DNA of 64,000 nt, from the NCBI GenBank assembly GCA_963575745.1, contig CAUYUJ010011192.1:404792-468791 (forward strand), given 5' to 3'. Under the pieces are notes generated by a model. The model was not told where the DNA came from and did no database searches. It was given only the letters and a program-made list of their open reading frames with translations. This DNA comes from Prorocentrum cordatum. Taxonomy: Eukaryota > Sar > Dinophyceae > Prorocentrales > Prorocentraceae. How positions within the stretch are numbered: position 1 is the stretch's first letter; every line of letters begins with the position of its first letter. The translations under genes and the position numbers were made by a program. This document shows, piece by piece, positions 10,780 to 21,354 of the stretch.

Positions 10780-12180
10780 AGAGGGGGGGGCAAAACGCCA
10801 CTGGACGCTGCAAAAAAGACCACGAGCAACGTGAGAACACTACCACCCCAGGACTGCCCAAGAGGCCTCCAAGAGGGCCCCAAGACGGCCCTCGAAAGCC
10901 CAGGAGGCGCCCAAGACGGCCCAAGAGGACCCCAAAACGGCCCCAATAGTGGCCCGAGAGAGGGAACACCAACCGAACATCCGAGCGCTCCGCCCCAAGA
11001 GGCTCCCAGGAGGCACCAAGAGGCACTCAAGAGGCTCCAAGAAGCTCCAAGAGGCGCCCAAGGGACCCAGCAGCGACCCCAAGAGGCTCCAAAACTGCCC
11101 CCAAGAAACAACAAAACTGCATCCAAGAGGCCCCCTAAAGGTCACCCTCGAAATCCCGCCGAACATTCAATAGGCTTCACACCCGCGACCCAGGCTCAGT
11201 GGCGGGATGGGCCGAAGGCCATTCGATCCGCCGCCCCCTGCTTGCAGGGGTGCACGGCGTGCTGGATGTTTCAGGTTTTGGTTTTGGTTCTTTTTCTAAA
11301 AGAACTCCCCAAAGGGGTTCGGCCCGTCCCGCCGGCCACCCGTAATTTTCCCAAAATCCGTCTGTCAATGCCTGTGTTGCCCCAACTTGGCCCAAGATGG
11401 CATCCAAGACGGCCAAGATGGCCCAAGATGGCCTCCAAGATGCTTCCAAAACGGCCAAGATGGCCTCCAAGACGGGTAAGATGGCTCCAAGATGCACCCA
11501 AGACGGCCCAAGATGGCCTCAAGATGGTCTAAGACGGCCCAAAAGGCCCGCAAAAGGCCTCCAAGACGGCCCAAGAGCCCTCCAAGACGCCCTCCAGGAA
11601 GGCCCGAACAGGTTAAAATCATTGATTTCCTTAGGTTTTTCAAGGATTTTGGCATGTTCTTCTTTTCAGCTCTCCGACGGCCCAAGACGGCCCAAGAGGC
11701 CCCCAAGATCGCCCAAGAGGCCCCCAGGAGGGCCCCATGACGGCCCAAGCGGCCTCCAAGATGGCCCCACGAGGGCCCCAAGACAGCCCAAGAGGCCTCC
11801 AACACGCCCAAGATGGCCTCCAAGACGCCCTAGATGGCCTCCAAGACGGCCCCGAAGCGCCCCAAGAGGGTCCCCCGTTGGCCCAGAAAGGCCCCCAAGA
11901 CGGCTCCCGACGGCGTCAGACGTGCCAGGAACCCACCAAGATGGCCGAAGTTGGCTCGAAGCTGGCCCAAAAGGGCCCAAGAGGCCCCCAAGAGGGCATC
12001 CAGGAAGGCCAGAAGAGTCAAAAAACATAGATTTTCCTTAGGTTTTTGACGGATTTTGACATTTCCTTCTTTTCGGCCTTCCGACGGCCCGAGACGGCCC
12101 AAGAACCCCCAAAGATCGCCGAAAGATCGGCCAAGAGGCCTCCAAGACGGCCAAGATGACCTTCACGATGCCCACGTGTT
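10780..12180. repeat. Degenerate CCAAGACGGCC minisatellite with ~400-bp higher-order copy
   Basis: Short variants of CCAAGAGGCCCCAAGACGGCC repeat almost without break at 10.78-11.17 and 11.38-12.18 kb, separated by ~200 bp of less repetitive DNA. A T-rich block (ending CCTTAGGTTTTTCAAGGATT) near 11.60-11.68 kb recurs as CCTTAGGTTTTTGACGGATT near 12.0-12.1 kb, so the array also has a ~400-bp higher-order period. Long frames rich in Gly-Arg-Leu-Gly or Pro-Lys-Arg-Pro on both strands are by-products. Confidence 0.8.
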
Positions 12181-12460
12181 CCCCGAAGACTTTCCAAACC
12201 GATTCGGGGAACACATGGTCCGATGGCTTGGCAGGTCTGGCCTCAACGTTCGGCCACTTAGGCGCTTCCACAAAGGCAGGGGGCGGCGGTGATTCGCCGT
12301 AGGCGTCTTCGATAGAGAGGAGTCCGAAGTGCAACAGAGAATCAAGAGTCCAGGGGGCGCGGCTCAAGCCTGGATGTCCCGCCTGAACTCTTCCTTCCTT
12401 GTTCGGAAAGGCAGCCCGACAACAAACGAATCCGCCGACCCCTTGGGGTTCGTCGGCGCG
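12160..12460 (-). other. Possible isolated coding segment between arrays
   Basis: The minus strand reads a non-repetitive stretch here (RAPWTLDSLLHFGLLSIEDAY, PSDHVFPESVWKVFGEHVGIV) inside a longer frame whose ends are repeat-derived. Its composition differs from the flanking arrays. It could be an exon or gene relic captured by the repeats. No family was recognised and no splice sites were assigned. Confidence 0.2.
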
Positions 12461-12599
12461 TGAAATGCCCCCCCTCCCCAAACCCCTCCCCCGGGGGCCC
12501 GGTCCGGTCGATTTGGGAGGGGGGGTCCGGAAAGGGCCGGGCGGGGCCAGAGGGGCCATCCGTCCCTAAAATAGTGGAAAAACACATGGAAATCGTGCG

Positions 12600-14230
12600 G
12601 GGACTCCTGTGGTGGCCTCGACATGGTTCTGGATCCCCAACGAGCGGTCCACGACGCTCACGGTGGCCCACAGACGGGCAACGAGGCGTCCTGGATGGCA
12701 CAAGGAGGTCCCCGCGAGCCCCCCCGAGGGCCTCCGAAATGGGTTTCCAAAAGGTTCCGAGACGGAAAAAGTTAGCCCATTCCTTTCGTGAATCGCACAT
12801 TTGTCGTCAATTCGGTTTTGGGCCTTTCCGATGCATCCGACGGCCCGCGAGGCCCCCCAACCCAGTCCCAAACGGTCCCAGAAGCTTCCCAGAGGGTTGC
12901 CCCCATACCCCTGGAGGGCCCCGAGACGGGCTCAGAGGCGTCCACGACGGCCTCAGAGGGCTCCGAAGACGGTTCCAAGGGCGCTCCAAGAGCAGTCCGA
13001 GAGGGCCCCAAGCTCCACATGGTCTCCGGGCGGCCCCAAGACGGGCCACGAGGCGTCCTCCACGGCAGAAGAGGTCCCCACGAGCCCCCCAGAGGGGCTC
13101 CGAGATGCGTTTCCAAAGGGTTCCCGGACGGAGAAATTGGCCCATTCCCTTCGTGAAACGCACATTTTTCATAAAATTGGCTTTGGGCCTTTCCGATGCA
13201 TCCGACGGCCCACGAGGCCCCCCAACCCAGTCCCAGACGGTCCCAGAAGCTTCCCAGAGGGTTGCCCGCATACCCCTGGAGGGCCCCAAGACGGGCTCAG
13301 AGGCGTCCACGACGGTCTCCGAGGGCTCCGAAAACGGTTCCAAGGGCGCTCCAAGAGCAGTCCGAGAGGCCCCCAAGCTCCACATGGGCTCCAGGTGGTT
13401 CCAAAACGGGCTCGGAGGCGCCCTCGACGGCAGAAGGTCCCCACGCCCCCCCCCCCCACAGCTTCCGACATGCGTTCCCAGAGGGTTCCGAAACGGAAAA
13501 ATTGGCCCATTCCCTTTGTGAAACGGAAGTTTTCCACAACTTCGGCCTTGGCCCATCCCGATGCCTCCGACGGCCCAAGAGGCGCCCAAAGCCACTCCCA
13601 GACGGTCCAAGAAGCTTCCAAGAGGGTATCCCACATACCCCTGGAGGGCCCCAAGACGGGCTGACAGGCGTCCAAAACGGCACCAGAGGGCCCGACAACG
13701 GCCCCAAGAACGACCCAGGAGCGGTCCGAGAGGCCCGCAAGCTTCACCTAGTCTCAGGGTGGCCCACAGACGGGCCACGAGGCGTCCTCGACGGCAGAAG
13801 AGGTCCCCACGAGCCCCCCCGAGGGCCGAGAAGCGTTCCAAGAGGGTTCCGAGACGGACACATTGGCCCATTCCCTTCGTGAAATGGTTTGTTTTCACGA
13901 ATGCGGCTTTGGGCCTCTCCGATGCATCCGACGGCCCACGAGGTCTCCAAACCCGCTCCCAGACGGTTCCAGTAGCCTCCAACAGGGACTCCCACATACC
14001 CCTGGGCCCCAAGGCGGGCTAGCAGGCGTCCAAGACGGCCCAAGAGGGCTCCGAAAACGGTCCCAAGAGCGCTCGAGGAGCGGTCCGAGGGGCCCACGAG
14101 CTCCACATGGTCTACAGGTGGCCCAAAGACGGGCCACGAGGCGTCCTCGACGGCAGAGGAGGTCCCCGCGAGGCCCCCCCAGGGCTTCCGAGATGCGTTC
14201 CAAGAGGGTTCCGAGCCCCCGCAGAACGCA
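12600..14230. repeat. Tandem array, ~364-bp unit, four to five copies
   Basis: GATGCATCCGACGGCCC (or a one-base variant) occurs at about 12829, 13194, 13559 and 13920, a 361-366-bp spacing. TTGGCCCATTCCCTTCGTGA and ACATACCCCTGGAGGGCCCC recur in phase with it. The first, partial copy begins near 12600. Frames of up to 401 codons on either strand span the array and are not credible genes. Confidence 0.88.
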
Positions 14231-14353
14231 CCAAGACGTCCAAGAATCCCCCACGAGGGCCTTCTCAACAGCCCAAGAGGGCGTTCAGACGGGACACGAG
14301 GGGCTGACGACGGCACCAGAGATCCCCGAAGACGGCGCGCGCGCGACTCGCGG

Positions 14354-15187
14354 TCAGATTCCCTGCAACGTGCGTTGTTTCCCGCCGAGCTCGTCGATCG
14401 CCTCCGCCGGGCGTTTCGGCGGTTCCCTCCGAGGGGCCCGTTCCGCCTTGTAGCACGTGGCGCGCACCACAGGAGTGCCTCGGAGGAAATAGTGCTTCTT
14501 CTGGTCTTTCGACAGATGGCAGGCGTCCGCGAACGTAGGTTTGGATCCGTCCGTTTTCCGGGGGCATGCGGAGCACTCCAACCTCTTTGCTACCTGTCTT
14601 TGCTCGCGGCACGCTCGGCGCACCACCGAGCGATGGCCCGAACCCTTCTTGAAGAAGTGCTTCACTTGCTCATCTGTCAGATGCGTCGTCTCCGTGAATT
14701 GTCGCCCTTTCCCATCTGCTTCTTTCGGGCGCGCGGAGCACGTGGGCACTCGCGGCTGATTGCGTTCTTCCTGGCACGTGCGGCACATGACTGGGCGATG
14801 GCCCGCGCCCTTCAAGCAGAAGTGCTTCACTTGCTCATCAGTCAGATGCGTCCTGTCCGCGAACTCTCGGCCTCTCGCATCTGCTTCTGTCGGGCGCGCG
14901 GAACACCTGAACACCTGGGATCGCTTGTGGTTCGTTTCGCAGTCACGGCATTTCACTGGCCTATGGCTCGCGCCCGTTAAATAATATTTCCTAACTTGCG
15001 ATGTTGCCAATTGCCCCGCGTCCGTGAACTCCCGCCCTCTTCCGTCGGCGTCTTTTGGGCGCGCCGAACACCTCAGCGGCTGTTGCCGACGTGCGCCTCG
15101 TCGACCACTGTTCGTTTCATTCATGCACTTCGCTTCCTTCTGCGATTGATTCCACTTGTTCCATTGCAGAGCCCCCCCCCCGCGCAC
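14354..15187 (-). pseudogene. Helitron-2 C-terminal CSARP repeat tail
   Basis: 277 codons hold four ~55-residue units of the form CSARPKxADGRGREFT...HLTDEQVKHF...GxGHRPVxCRxC. Units 1 and 2 keep CSA plus CRDC or CRTC. In unit 3 the first Cys of CxxC is Arg (RRAC). In unit 4 the pattern is further eroded. Paired Cys with conserved His suggests a zinc-binding module, distantly like Stc1-type domains (inference). The frame ends at a natural-looking stop (LGGKQRTLQGI). It overlaps the helicase frame, so one frameshift lies near 15.2 kb. Confidence 0.75.
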
Positions 15188-16229
15188 TCCTTGCAGAGCT
15201 TCTCCCCTGCGCCCTGCGTCGCGTGCTGATTCGCCGTAATGTCTGCCTCTGTCTTAAGGAATTCACAACAGTCCGCGCAACGGATCTTGAATTTGTCTTG
15301 TACATTCTCCTGCCACTAGAGAGACTCTTTCCGCGACTTCCTCCGGGATGGTGGGCCTGCGCGCCTGTCGCATTTGCTTGTCCGCACGAACACTCTGCTC
15401 CTTTCGGGTTCGGCCTCCGCCACTCTGGAGACCATCTCGGCCCATAGGTCACAAGTCGTGCACCACTTCTCCCCTGCTCCTTCAACATCTTCGTGCACTC
15501 GCAGCAGAAGCTCGGCCCCGACTTCGCGCCGAACTCCGTCGTGCTGAATTCAGTATTCTCCTTCACCTTGCGACACTTCCCGCATGTTTTCCGCGGCGTC
15601 AACCTCTCCTCGATGTCGGGCCACGGCGACGCTTCTCCCCGCAGCTTCGGTAACAACGACCTCGTGCCCTCCAAGTCTCCCTGCGTGTGCGGCTGTCTCG
15701 AAAATGGCCGATATATGAGCAGGCCCTGTCGAGTCTGCACGCGCGTTATGGCCGCGTAGCTCGACATCCAGCTCACGTTTCTGCCTTCCTCCAAGTCCGC
15801 TATTGCCGCGTCGAGCGTTCGCCCTTGCGCTGCGCGCGCCGTGCACGCCAGCCCAGGAGAAATTATAAACTGTCTCCGTCGCACTCCCCGCGCGGGCTTC
15901 TTTCGATACGAGTCCAGATGCCACGTCCGAGCACGAGGGGCTATGGGATACAACCCGGGCCCCGGCATCACTTTCAGCGTCCACTTCCTGGCGTGGAAGT
16001 CCAACACGATTTGCCATGGCATCTTACGCAGGACCCTCGACGACACGTCCTGCACGTCTTCTTCTTCTTCATCTACCACCCATGAATGTATCGTCGCGCG
16101 ACACCCTCGTAGCAGTTGCTTCTCTGATCTGTCCAAATGGTCCGTCAGTACAACTGGCGTGCCCACGGCAAGCGGAAACCATCCTGGCATGTCTGCACAG
16201 GCCTTGTCGTGGTATCCGAGCCACCGCAC
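15117..16229 (-). pseudogene. Helitron-2 helicase C-terminal half plus first zinc cluster
   Basis: 370 codons. VVLTDHLDRSEKQLLRG starts the segment. CTARAAQGRTLDAAIADL corresponds to SF1 helicase motif V (the QGxT block), and YAAITRVQTRQGLLIYRPF to motif VI. After residue ~220, CGKCRKVKENTEF...CCECTK forms a four-Cys cluster. After about residue 270 the product becomes basic and unlike the family. A neighbouring frame instead reads CTRQIQDPLRG and then FKIRCADCCEF, so the true path shifts frame near 15.45 and 15.26 kb. Confidence 0.75.
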
Positions 16230-16278
16230 TTTGTCTGCTGAGGTGTGCGGCCTTTCCTGGTACGTGGCGTGCGTGGCC

Positions 16279-17262
16279 TTATCCCGCGCATAAACCTACG
16301 AAACCGGTTTCTTCCGGCACGCAGCCCAGTCCACGGCCCGCTGCCGCGCCACCTTGCACTTCGCATGCTTCGACGAATTGTGGAAGTGCGAACCGTTCGT
16401 CTGCGGCACTGGTGGCTACGAGAGATCGACGCTTTCTTTCCTCTGCAAACCGTCCACACTCCAGCCCGTTGTCCTTTGCGATAGACGCCACGTTCTGCAT
16501 GCAGGATAGCGAACCACACATCGGCTGGACATGTAACCAAGACCCTGGAACGTCTGTAGGTTTCCCATGCAGAAACTAGTGCGTCCTTTCGGTCAGGGCT
16601 CCCCGTCGGCACTCGTCTTGTACTGCCAGGAACCACTCGTCCTTCTCTTCCAAACGCTTGCACTCTACCAATTCCGTCATTCCCGCCACGGACCCTGGCC
16701 CCTCGCCCCAGAAGATGTACTGACCATGATCTTCTTCGGCGCCTGGCGCATACTGCCTCGCCTTCCGTGCCCATGACGTCGGAATTGCATTCAATGGAGT
16801 TCCGCCAGGGGGTTCCAATTGGTAGAAATCTCCGCGGGATAACATATTGACACCTCCAAAAGGACGGTCTACCTTGTCGGCACCCACCTCCCCTTGCCTC
16901 GCTGCCGACATCACGGGCCTCAAGTGCGCATCCAGCTCTGCAAGAAAATTTGCACTGACCATGCTGATTTCGTCGATGATGAGCCAACGCCACTGCTGAA
17001 TTCGCTTCGCTGCCTCTACTTTCTTTGCACCTGGCTCTCCGAACTTCTTACCGGATTCCGTGCTGGCGCCGTGCGGAGTCATCCCAAACGCGGCGTGCAA
17101 CGTGTGCCCATCCAGAATGGACGCGTTCGTGGCTTGTAACGCAACCACTTGGAAGTCCAGACCGTGCCCCCAACCCATGACTCCTTCTAAGACGTGTTTC
17201 CGTAAGGTCTCGACCACAAAGCTCTTCCCTGTGCCTGGGCCTCCGCACAGCATCCAACGCAA
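16279..17262 (-). pseudogene. Helitron-2 PIF1-type helicase core, motifs I-III intact
   Basis: The frame is open 17262-16576, then TAG, then the same frame to 16279. CGGPGTGKSFVVETL is a perfect Walker A. WLIIDEISMVSA is Walker B with the catalytic Asp-Glu. PFGGVNMLSRGDFYQLEPP is the GDFxQLxP motif III. LVECKRLEEKDEWFLAVQDECRRGALTE precedes the stop, and FLHGKPTDVPGSW follows it, matching FLHGRDSGVPGSW in Helitron-1. It would unwind DNA 5'-to-3' in the family. The sole in-frame TAG at ~16577 replaces an Ala codon in Helitron-1, so decay looks less advanced than in Helitron-1. Confidence 0.87.
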
Positions 17263-17536
17263 AGGGCTCCGAACTGCCGATTGTACGCTCGTCTTCCTGA
17301 CACTCAGCGATCATCCTGTCCATGACTTTCTCTACGACTTCCCTTTGTTTCTCACTCATATCTACGACGCGGCCGCTGCGCCGCCGCAACTCCTCAGCGC
17401 CGCCTGCAGGAACCTGTCTCACTCTCCCCTCCTCAATTTCGCCACCCTCCAACCCGTCGCCTCTCGTCTTTGTCTGAGAGGCCCGAGCATGTGCTTCCCG
17501 TCGCTTCAACTCTTCATCTGTCACCTCTACGCGCAA
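17255..17536 (-). pseudogene. Helitron-2 helicase N-terminal lead-in
   Basis: The minus frame from 17536 contains MSEKQREVVEKVMDRMIAE, the Q-motif-like start of PIF1 helicases, about 25 codons before the Walker A loop of the next frame. After ~17260 this frame loses similarity while the other frame picks it up. One or two bases are therefore missing or added near 17260. The first ~90 residues are charged and unremarkable. Confidence 0.6.
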
Positions 17537-17679
17537 GTCTGTTCTCGCCCGCGCTCCTCCATGGCTCCTTCCATCCCCGCCCGCCTCTCGGCCCCGCGCG
17601 CGCGTCGATGTGGCCGCGGCTTCGGCACTCAGGCGACGCGCCTCTGCAACGGCGCCTGTCGTTTCCCTTTATCGCCCTC

Positions 17680-18306
17680 TCAGCGCGCGCCCCCAACGTG
17701 CACGCGCCGCCGGACGCCTTCGTAGAGCTCGTCGACGTCCACATCTTCGTCACTGAACAAGTCATCGTCGTGCTTCCTCCCAGCGCCATCCCCCTCGGGA
17801 CGCATGTCGACGACGCTCGTGTAATTCTGCACAGACCTCTTCGATTCCTCGCAAGGAAGGCCGCCATCCAACCACTCACGTGCGGCTTGTGCCAGCGTCT
17901 TCTCACCAGTGCACCACTCTGACACTCTCGGTACCCCGTCCAAATCTGTGTTTTGCAGAGTGAACGATCGAAAATCCGCCATCAAGATGAGCGCGTTCCT
18001 ATCTGCTTCCCCTTGCCGATGCTTCGGCTGTGGTGCACCGTGAAAGCTCGGGTTCCGCGGACTCTCGTTCCGAACTAACACCCTCTTGTGCCGTGTCGTT
18101 TCCACGCCTTCAACGTCAGGGAACGCTACCCACGCGTCGCAGCCGTCGCCGCGAATGACATAATCGATCCCTGCCAAAAGCGGTGCTTGTCCCACTTCCC
18201 TCTGCCGTGCCTCCCGGACCTTCGTCTTGCCGCTCGCCGTGAGTATTGCGAAATACTGACATTCATCCTCCTCGCCCTCCGCGTCTTCCTCGACCTCCTC
18301 TGCCAC
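17680..18306 (-). pseudogene. Helitron-2 acidic segment between Rep and helicase
   Basis: 208 codons. AILTASGKTKVREARQREV then APLLAGIDYVIRGDGCDAWVAFPD aligns with FLTATGGHTMKAHGRDQ and LMPGVDYMVKGDAGKDWVAFSR in Helitron-1, which fixes its place. LFSDEDVDVDELYEGV matches the acidic DEDVSDEDLEV stretch of Helitron-1. The segment has no catalytic motif and is probably a flexible linker with a small conserved fold at its start. Confidence 0.65.
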
Positions 18307-18370
18307 CTCTTTCCTTTTTCATTTCTTCGTGGGCCACTTTGTCATTTCGATACGCTATTATCGGAAAAAA

Positions 18371-18610
18371 CTAATACACAGAAAGGTACCGTAGTTCTGG
18401 GGCCCATTTGGCATCCAACGGTCTCATGCCGTACAGGTATGCTGGATTGTTTGATACTACGCGCGGTCTCTTTGCGCGCCTACCATCGCGCTCCACATGA
18501 ACTCTGCCGGGGTCAGATCGCTCCGACGCCACCCCACACTCTTTTTCTACCATCCTCACCGCGTCAAACCCAGGGACCATTGCTGTTCGACGTCTTGATA
18601 CCCTCCGCAA
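18371..18610 (-). pseudogene. Helitron-2 Rep-helicase linker fragment
   Basis: 79 codons. The position matches the Helitron-1 segment between the Rep Tyr motif and the GVDYMVKGD block. RVHVERDGRRAKRPRVVSNNPAY resembles the basic MRNPRRRKVTIRDVATL of Helitron-1. It overlaps the upstream Rep frame by ~45 bp and ends in a stop about 65 bp before the next frame, consistent with two frameshifts. Confidence 0.5.
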
Positions 18611-19139
18611 CTGTCACGTCTCGCACATCCGAGTGCGCGCGCAGGTTCACACTCTCTTGCGCGGACCGCGCGATCCCTTTCCCGTACATATCCGAGAGTA
18701 GCCGCGTGATGTGGCGGTGCGCCACGTAGGAGGCGCTCCGCCCTTTTACTTTGCCCGCCAACGCATGGTGCCCTTTTGTGCACTCTTTCACCTTGTTGAA
18801 TGACGACGTCAGACGCTTCGCCCCATAGTCGCACGCATATCCTGCCTGGGCGTTCTGCGCGCGCTGTGCCGCGAGCACGATATCTTTTACCTCCGCGCCG
18901 TCCCAGCACCTCTCTGCGCAAGCGTCCCCGTCATGCGTCTGCTCCAAAATTGGGAACCTCATAGTCGCCCCGATACGCGCCCACGATGCGCGCCCATCCT
19001 CGCACCCCTGGAGCCCGCCGCATGCGAAACCACATTCGCCAACCCAGACCGCAAGGCACGATTCTGTCGGCGCAACCGTGGAGTGAACTGTGGAGGAGCC
19101 GCTACCATCGAAATTTGAACCACAGCGGCACTGAAACAC
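18564..19139 (-). pseudogene. Chimeric frame: repeat R1 sequence fused to Helitron-2 Rep Tyr region
   Basis: 191 codons in one frame. Residues 1-~52 (VAPTESCLAVWVGECGFACGG) come from repeat family R; nearly the same peptide is encoded at 21440-21560. From MRFPILEQTHDGDAC onward it is Rep, with QAGYACDYGAKR holding the Tyr-x3-Tyr pair, and RHITRLLSDMYGKGIA matching TTCIMSDAYGKGTL of Helitron-1. The join lies at about 18965-18990. It shows truncation of the element by insertion or recombination with the repeat. Expression is unknown. Confidence 0.7.
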
Positions 19140-20575
19140 ACTCTACGACATTCGCGAGACGTTCTGTCGGAGGAAAATATGCATGCCAAGGGATCTACCG
19201 CCACACGACAGAACGTGACCATCCTCGCGCCCCTAGCGTCGACCGCATACAGAAAACACACCCGCCAACTCAGCCAGCAAGGAACAATCCTGGAGCGGTC
19301 ATTGAGGGCTCCCTTTTTTTGTTTGATGCTCGACCTGTCTTAAGCCTCCCACGCGCTCGCGTTGGGTCGAAAAAAAAATCCGCCCGAGTTTTTGTTGTAA
19401 AAACTGGCTTCGAAACCTCCACCGCCGCGCGCTGGGACAGCTGCGCGTTGCGAGTTCTGGCTCGCATGGGTTTTGTCAAAGATCCCCTGCAATGTTGCGG
19501 CTTGGGCGGGGCAGCGATCCGCCTCGCTAATCCCTTCCCTTCTCTAACGCCCCCTCATCCCTCCCCCTTTCGCCGTGCGTGCATCGCGGGGCCTCAACTT
19601 GCGGGCGCATGATTCCGTGCACGGGTGAGACTCGCCGCCGTGCGTCGGCAATGCGGCATCAACCTGCGCTTGCAAGACGCTGCGCACTTTCTTCGAAAAA
19701 GATACCACACAAGAAACATCTGAGGGGGGACGCCCCCACGTATATAGACATGTGTCTATATTTGTATATATACATATATACACACATATACATATACATG
19801 TGTGTGGTTGGCAGACACATTTGCGCATGTATATGCCTACATACATGTATATATGTATATGTATACAGTTCAGCGCCTGCACTACTGAACATAATCCTGC
19901 GTTGAGGGGGGGGCGCCCCAGTACCATCTGATTGTACATATGTCCATCACTGCACACGCAACAACGAATTGAAAGCTGCTCGTGGCTGGCAACAGGGCGC
20001 GTTGCGGCTCGCTGCTCCCCAGTCTTCGGCCCCGTGGTGAGCATAACCCGATGAGGCGGGAAGTTGCTTGGTTTGCATCTGTGCACCCGCGTGCCCTGCT
20101 GCTTCTATAACTCGAGCAAGCGCGGGTCGCTCGCGGAAGCCCCGAGACAATCCGCTTCAAAAGAGGCCGCGGGGGAGCCCTCTGCAACGAACAAGGCAAC
20201 GCTGAGCAGTCCGTCCAGCGGTTTTGTCGACCACCGAATCGACCACCCAGGGCAGAGCAGCAAAGAACCACCATCTCGCGGACATCGTCAGGCAACGTGC
20301 GGGCCATGTCAAGGATGTTGCGGGGCCTGTAAATGGCGCCGCCCCAACCGGGGCACTTCCGCAACCAGACCGTAAAATTCGAAACCACCTGGTCGGATAT
20401 CTCTGCATCCAAATAACACCAAACAGCAATGAAGAAAGAAGGAATCGGCATCCAGAATTGCAGGATTGGGCTCCGCGGGCGTGCGGTTATGCACTTGCAG
20501 TGCTGGGATCCGCATGTCGCTGGTGCCTGAATAGCTATGGGAGAGAAGATGGGAAGGGGGGATAATAATCAACAT
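18985..20575. repeat. Dispersed repeat R, copy 1
   Basis: About 1.6 kb collinear with 21355-22990. Shared landmarks in order: CCAACCCAGACCGCAAGGC, GAACAATCCTGGAGCGGTCA, ACCTCCACCGCCGCGCGCTG, CATGATTCCGTGCACGGGTG, a GC box (GGGGGGACGCCCCC), an AT microsatellite (19741-19866), a second GC box with CATCTG, then TATAACTCGAGCAAGCGCGG and AATAGCTATG near the end. No intact gene is recognised. The unit contains ~225-bp internal sub-repeats beginning near the CAGACCGCAAGG block. Confidence 0.85.
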
Positions 20576-20579
20576 GGTA

Positions 20580-20960
20580 TGGACTTGGAACACCGCCCTC
20601 ATTGGATGGGTCGCTCTCCTTCGGGTCCCGAGAACATCCACGTTCGCGATGGACCGAAACTTCAACGCGCTTGCGGGGATATCGCCTAACACTCCCGTTA
20701 TGCCGAAGGAAAAAACCGCGCGTGTTTTCCTATTGTTCTGCAAGCTTCCACCGCCGATCGCTGGCACACCCGCACGCTGCCATATTGCTCTCGCGCTCAC
20801 CCCCCCGGACCCATGGCGAGTAAAAGCCCCCCAACACAGGCCGCGAGACGCGAGTGTCCTGGCGCGTCCTGAATGGGATGGGGGGAAGCCGCTGCCGTCG
20901 GCATTTTGACCACAACATCACTGGAGCAACCCAGCCCCCCTCCCATACATATATATATAT
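20580..20960. repeat. R-family leading module plus AT microsatellite
   Basis: 20.58-20.93 kb matches 23.93-24.28 kb (CGAGAACATCCACGTTCGCGA against CCAGAACGTCCACGTTCGCGA, then AAACCGCGCGTGTTTT and CACCGCCGATC(G/A)CTGGCAC). It is thus the module that precedes the main body in copy R3. It ends in a short (TA)n at 20947-20966. Confidence 0.7.
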
Positions 20961-21021
20961 ATATATCAAAATATATCCCAGTGCGACCCTACCTAGGAGT
21001 TGGAGCCCATAGGACAGCAGC

Positions 21022-21217
21022 ATTAGTAGTAACAGTAAAGCTAAGCTAAAGCTAAGTTGAAACTAAGCTAAAGCTAAGCTGAAGCTAAGGTGAAGCTATG
21101 CTGAAGCTAAGCTGAAGCTAAGCTGAAGCTAAGCTGAAGCTAAGCTAAAGCTAAGCTAAAGCTAAGCTGAAACTAAGCTAAAGCTAAGCTAAAGCTAAGC
21201 TAAAGCTACGCTAAAGC
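21022..21217. repeat. 11-bp satellite (AGCTGAAGCTA)n
   Basis: About 17 tandem variants of AGCTGAAGCTA / AGCTAAAGCTA. The unit contains AGCT, so both strands look alike. It is followed at 21222-21268 by a perfect 23-bp direct duplication (CTCCCAGGGGACTGGGGG plus AACCG, twice). No coding content. Confidence 0.9.
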
Positions 21218-21354
21218 TAAAACTCCCAGGGGACTGGGGGAACCGCTCCCAGGGGACTGGGGGAACCGCCCGGGGCGCTTTCCACTGCCCGGCCCCTTTA
21301 AGCAAAGAGAGTAAGAACCCTTCTAGGCAGAGCCTAGGTAGGGAAAAAACATGC

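Larger units (their letters stand above)
14354..18975 (-). mobile_element. Helitron-2: 5'-truncated Rep-helicase transposon
   Basis: This is a second Helitron-type coding remnant in the same orientation as Helitron-1. From high to low coordinate it has the Rep region with the Tyr pair, a linker, an acidic segment, the PIF1-type helicase with intact Walker motifs, helicase motifs V/VI and a Cys-rich repeat tail. The N-terminal region, Helitron-like N domain and HUH motif are absent: homology stops at about 18970, where repeat R1 begins. Frameshifts near 18.6, 18.35, 17.26, 16.25 and 15.2 kb and a TAG near 16577 inactivate it. The termini were not found. Confidence 0.83.

Noticed and set aside
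12460-14012. 353-codon plus and 401-codon minus frames
   Set aside because: Created by the 364-bp GC-rich array; open on both strands at once and without start context or domain.
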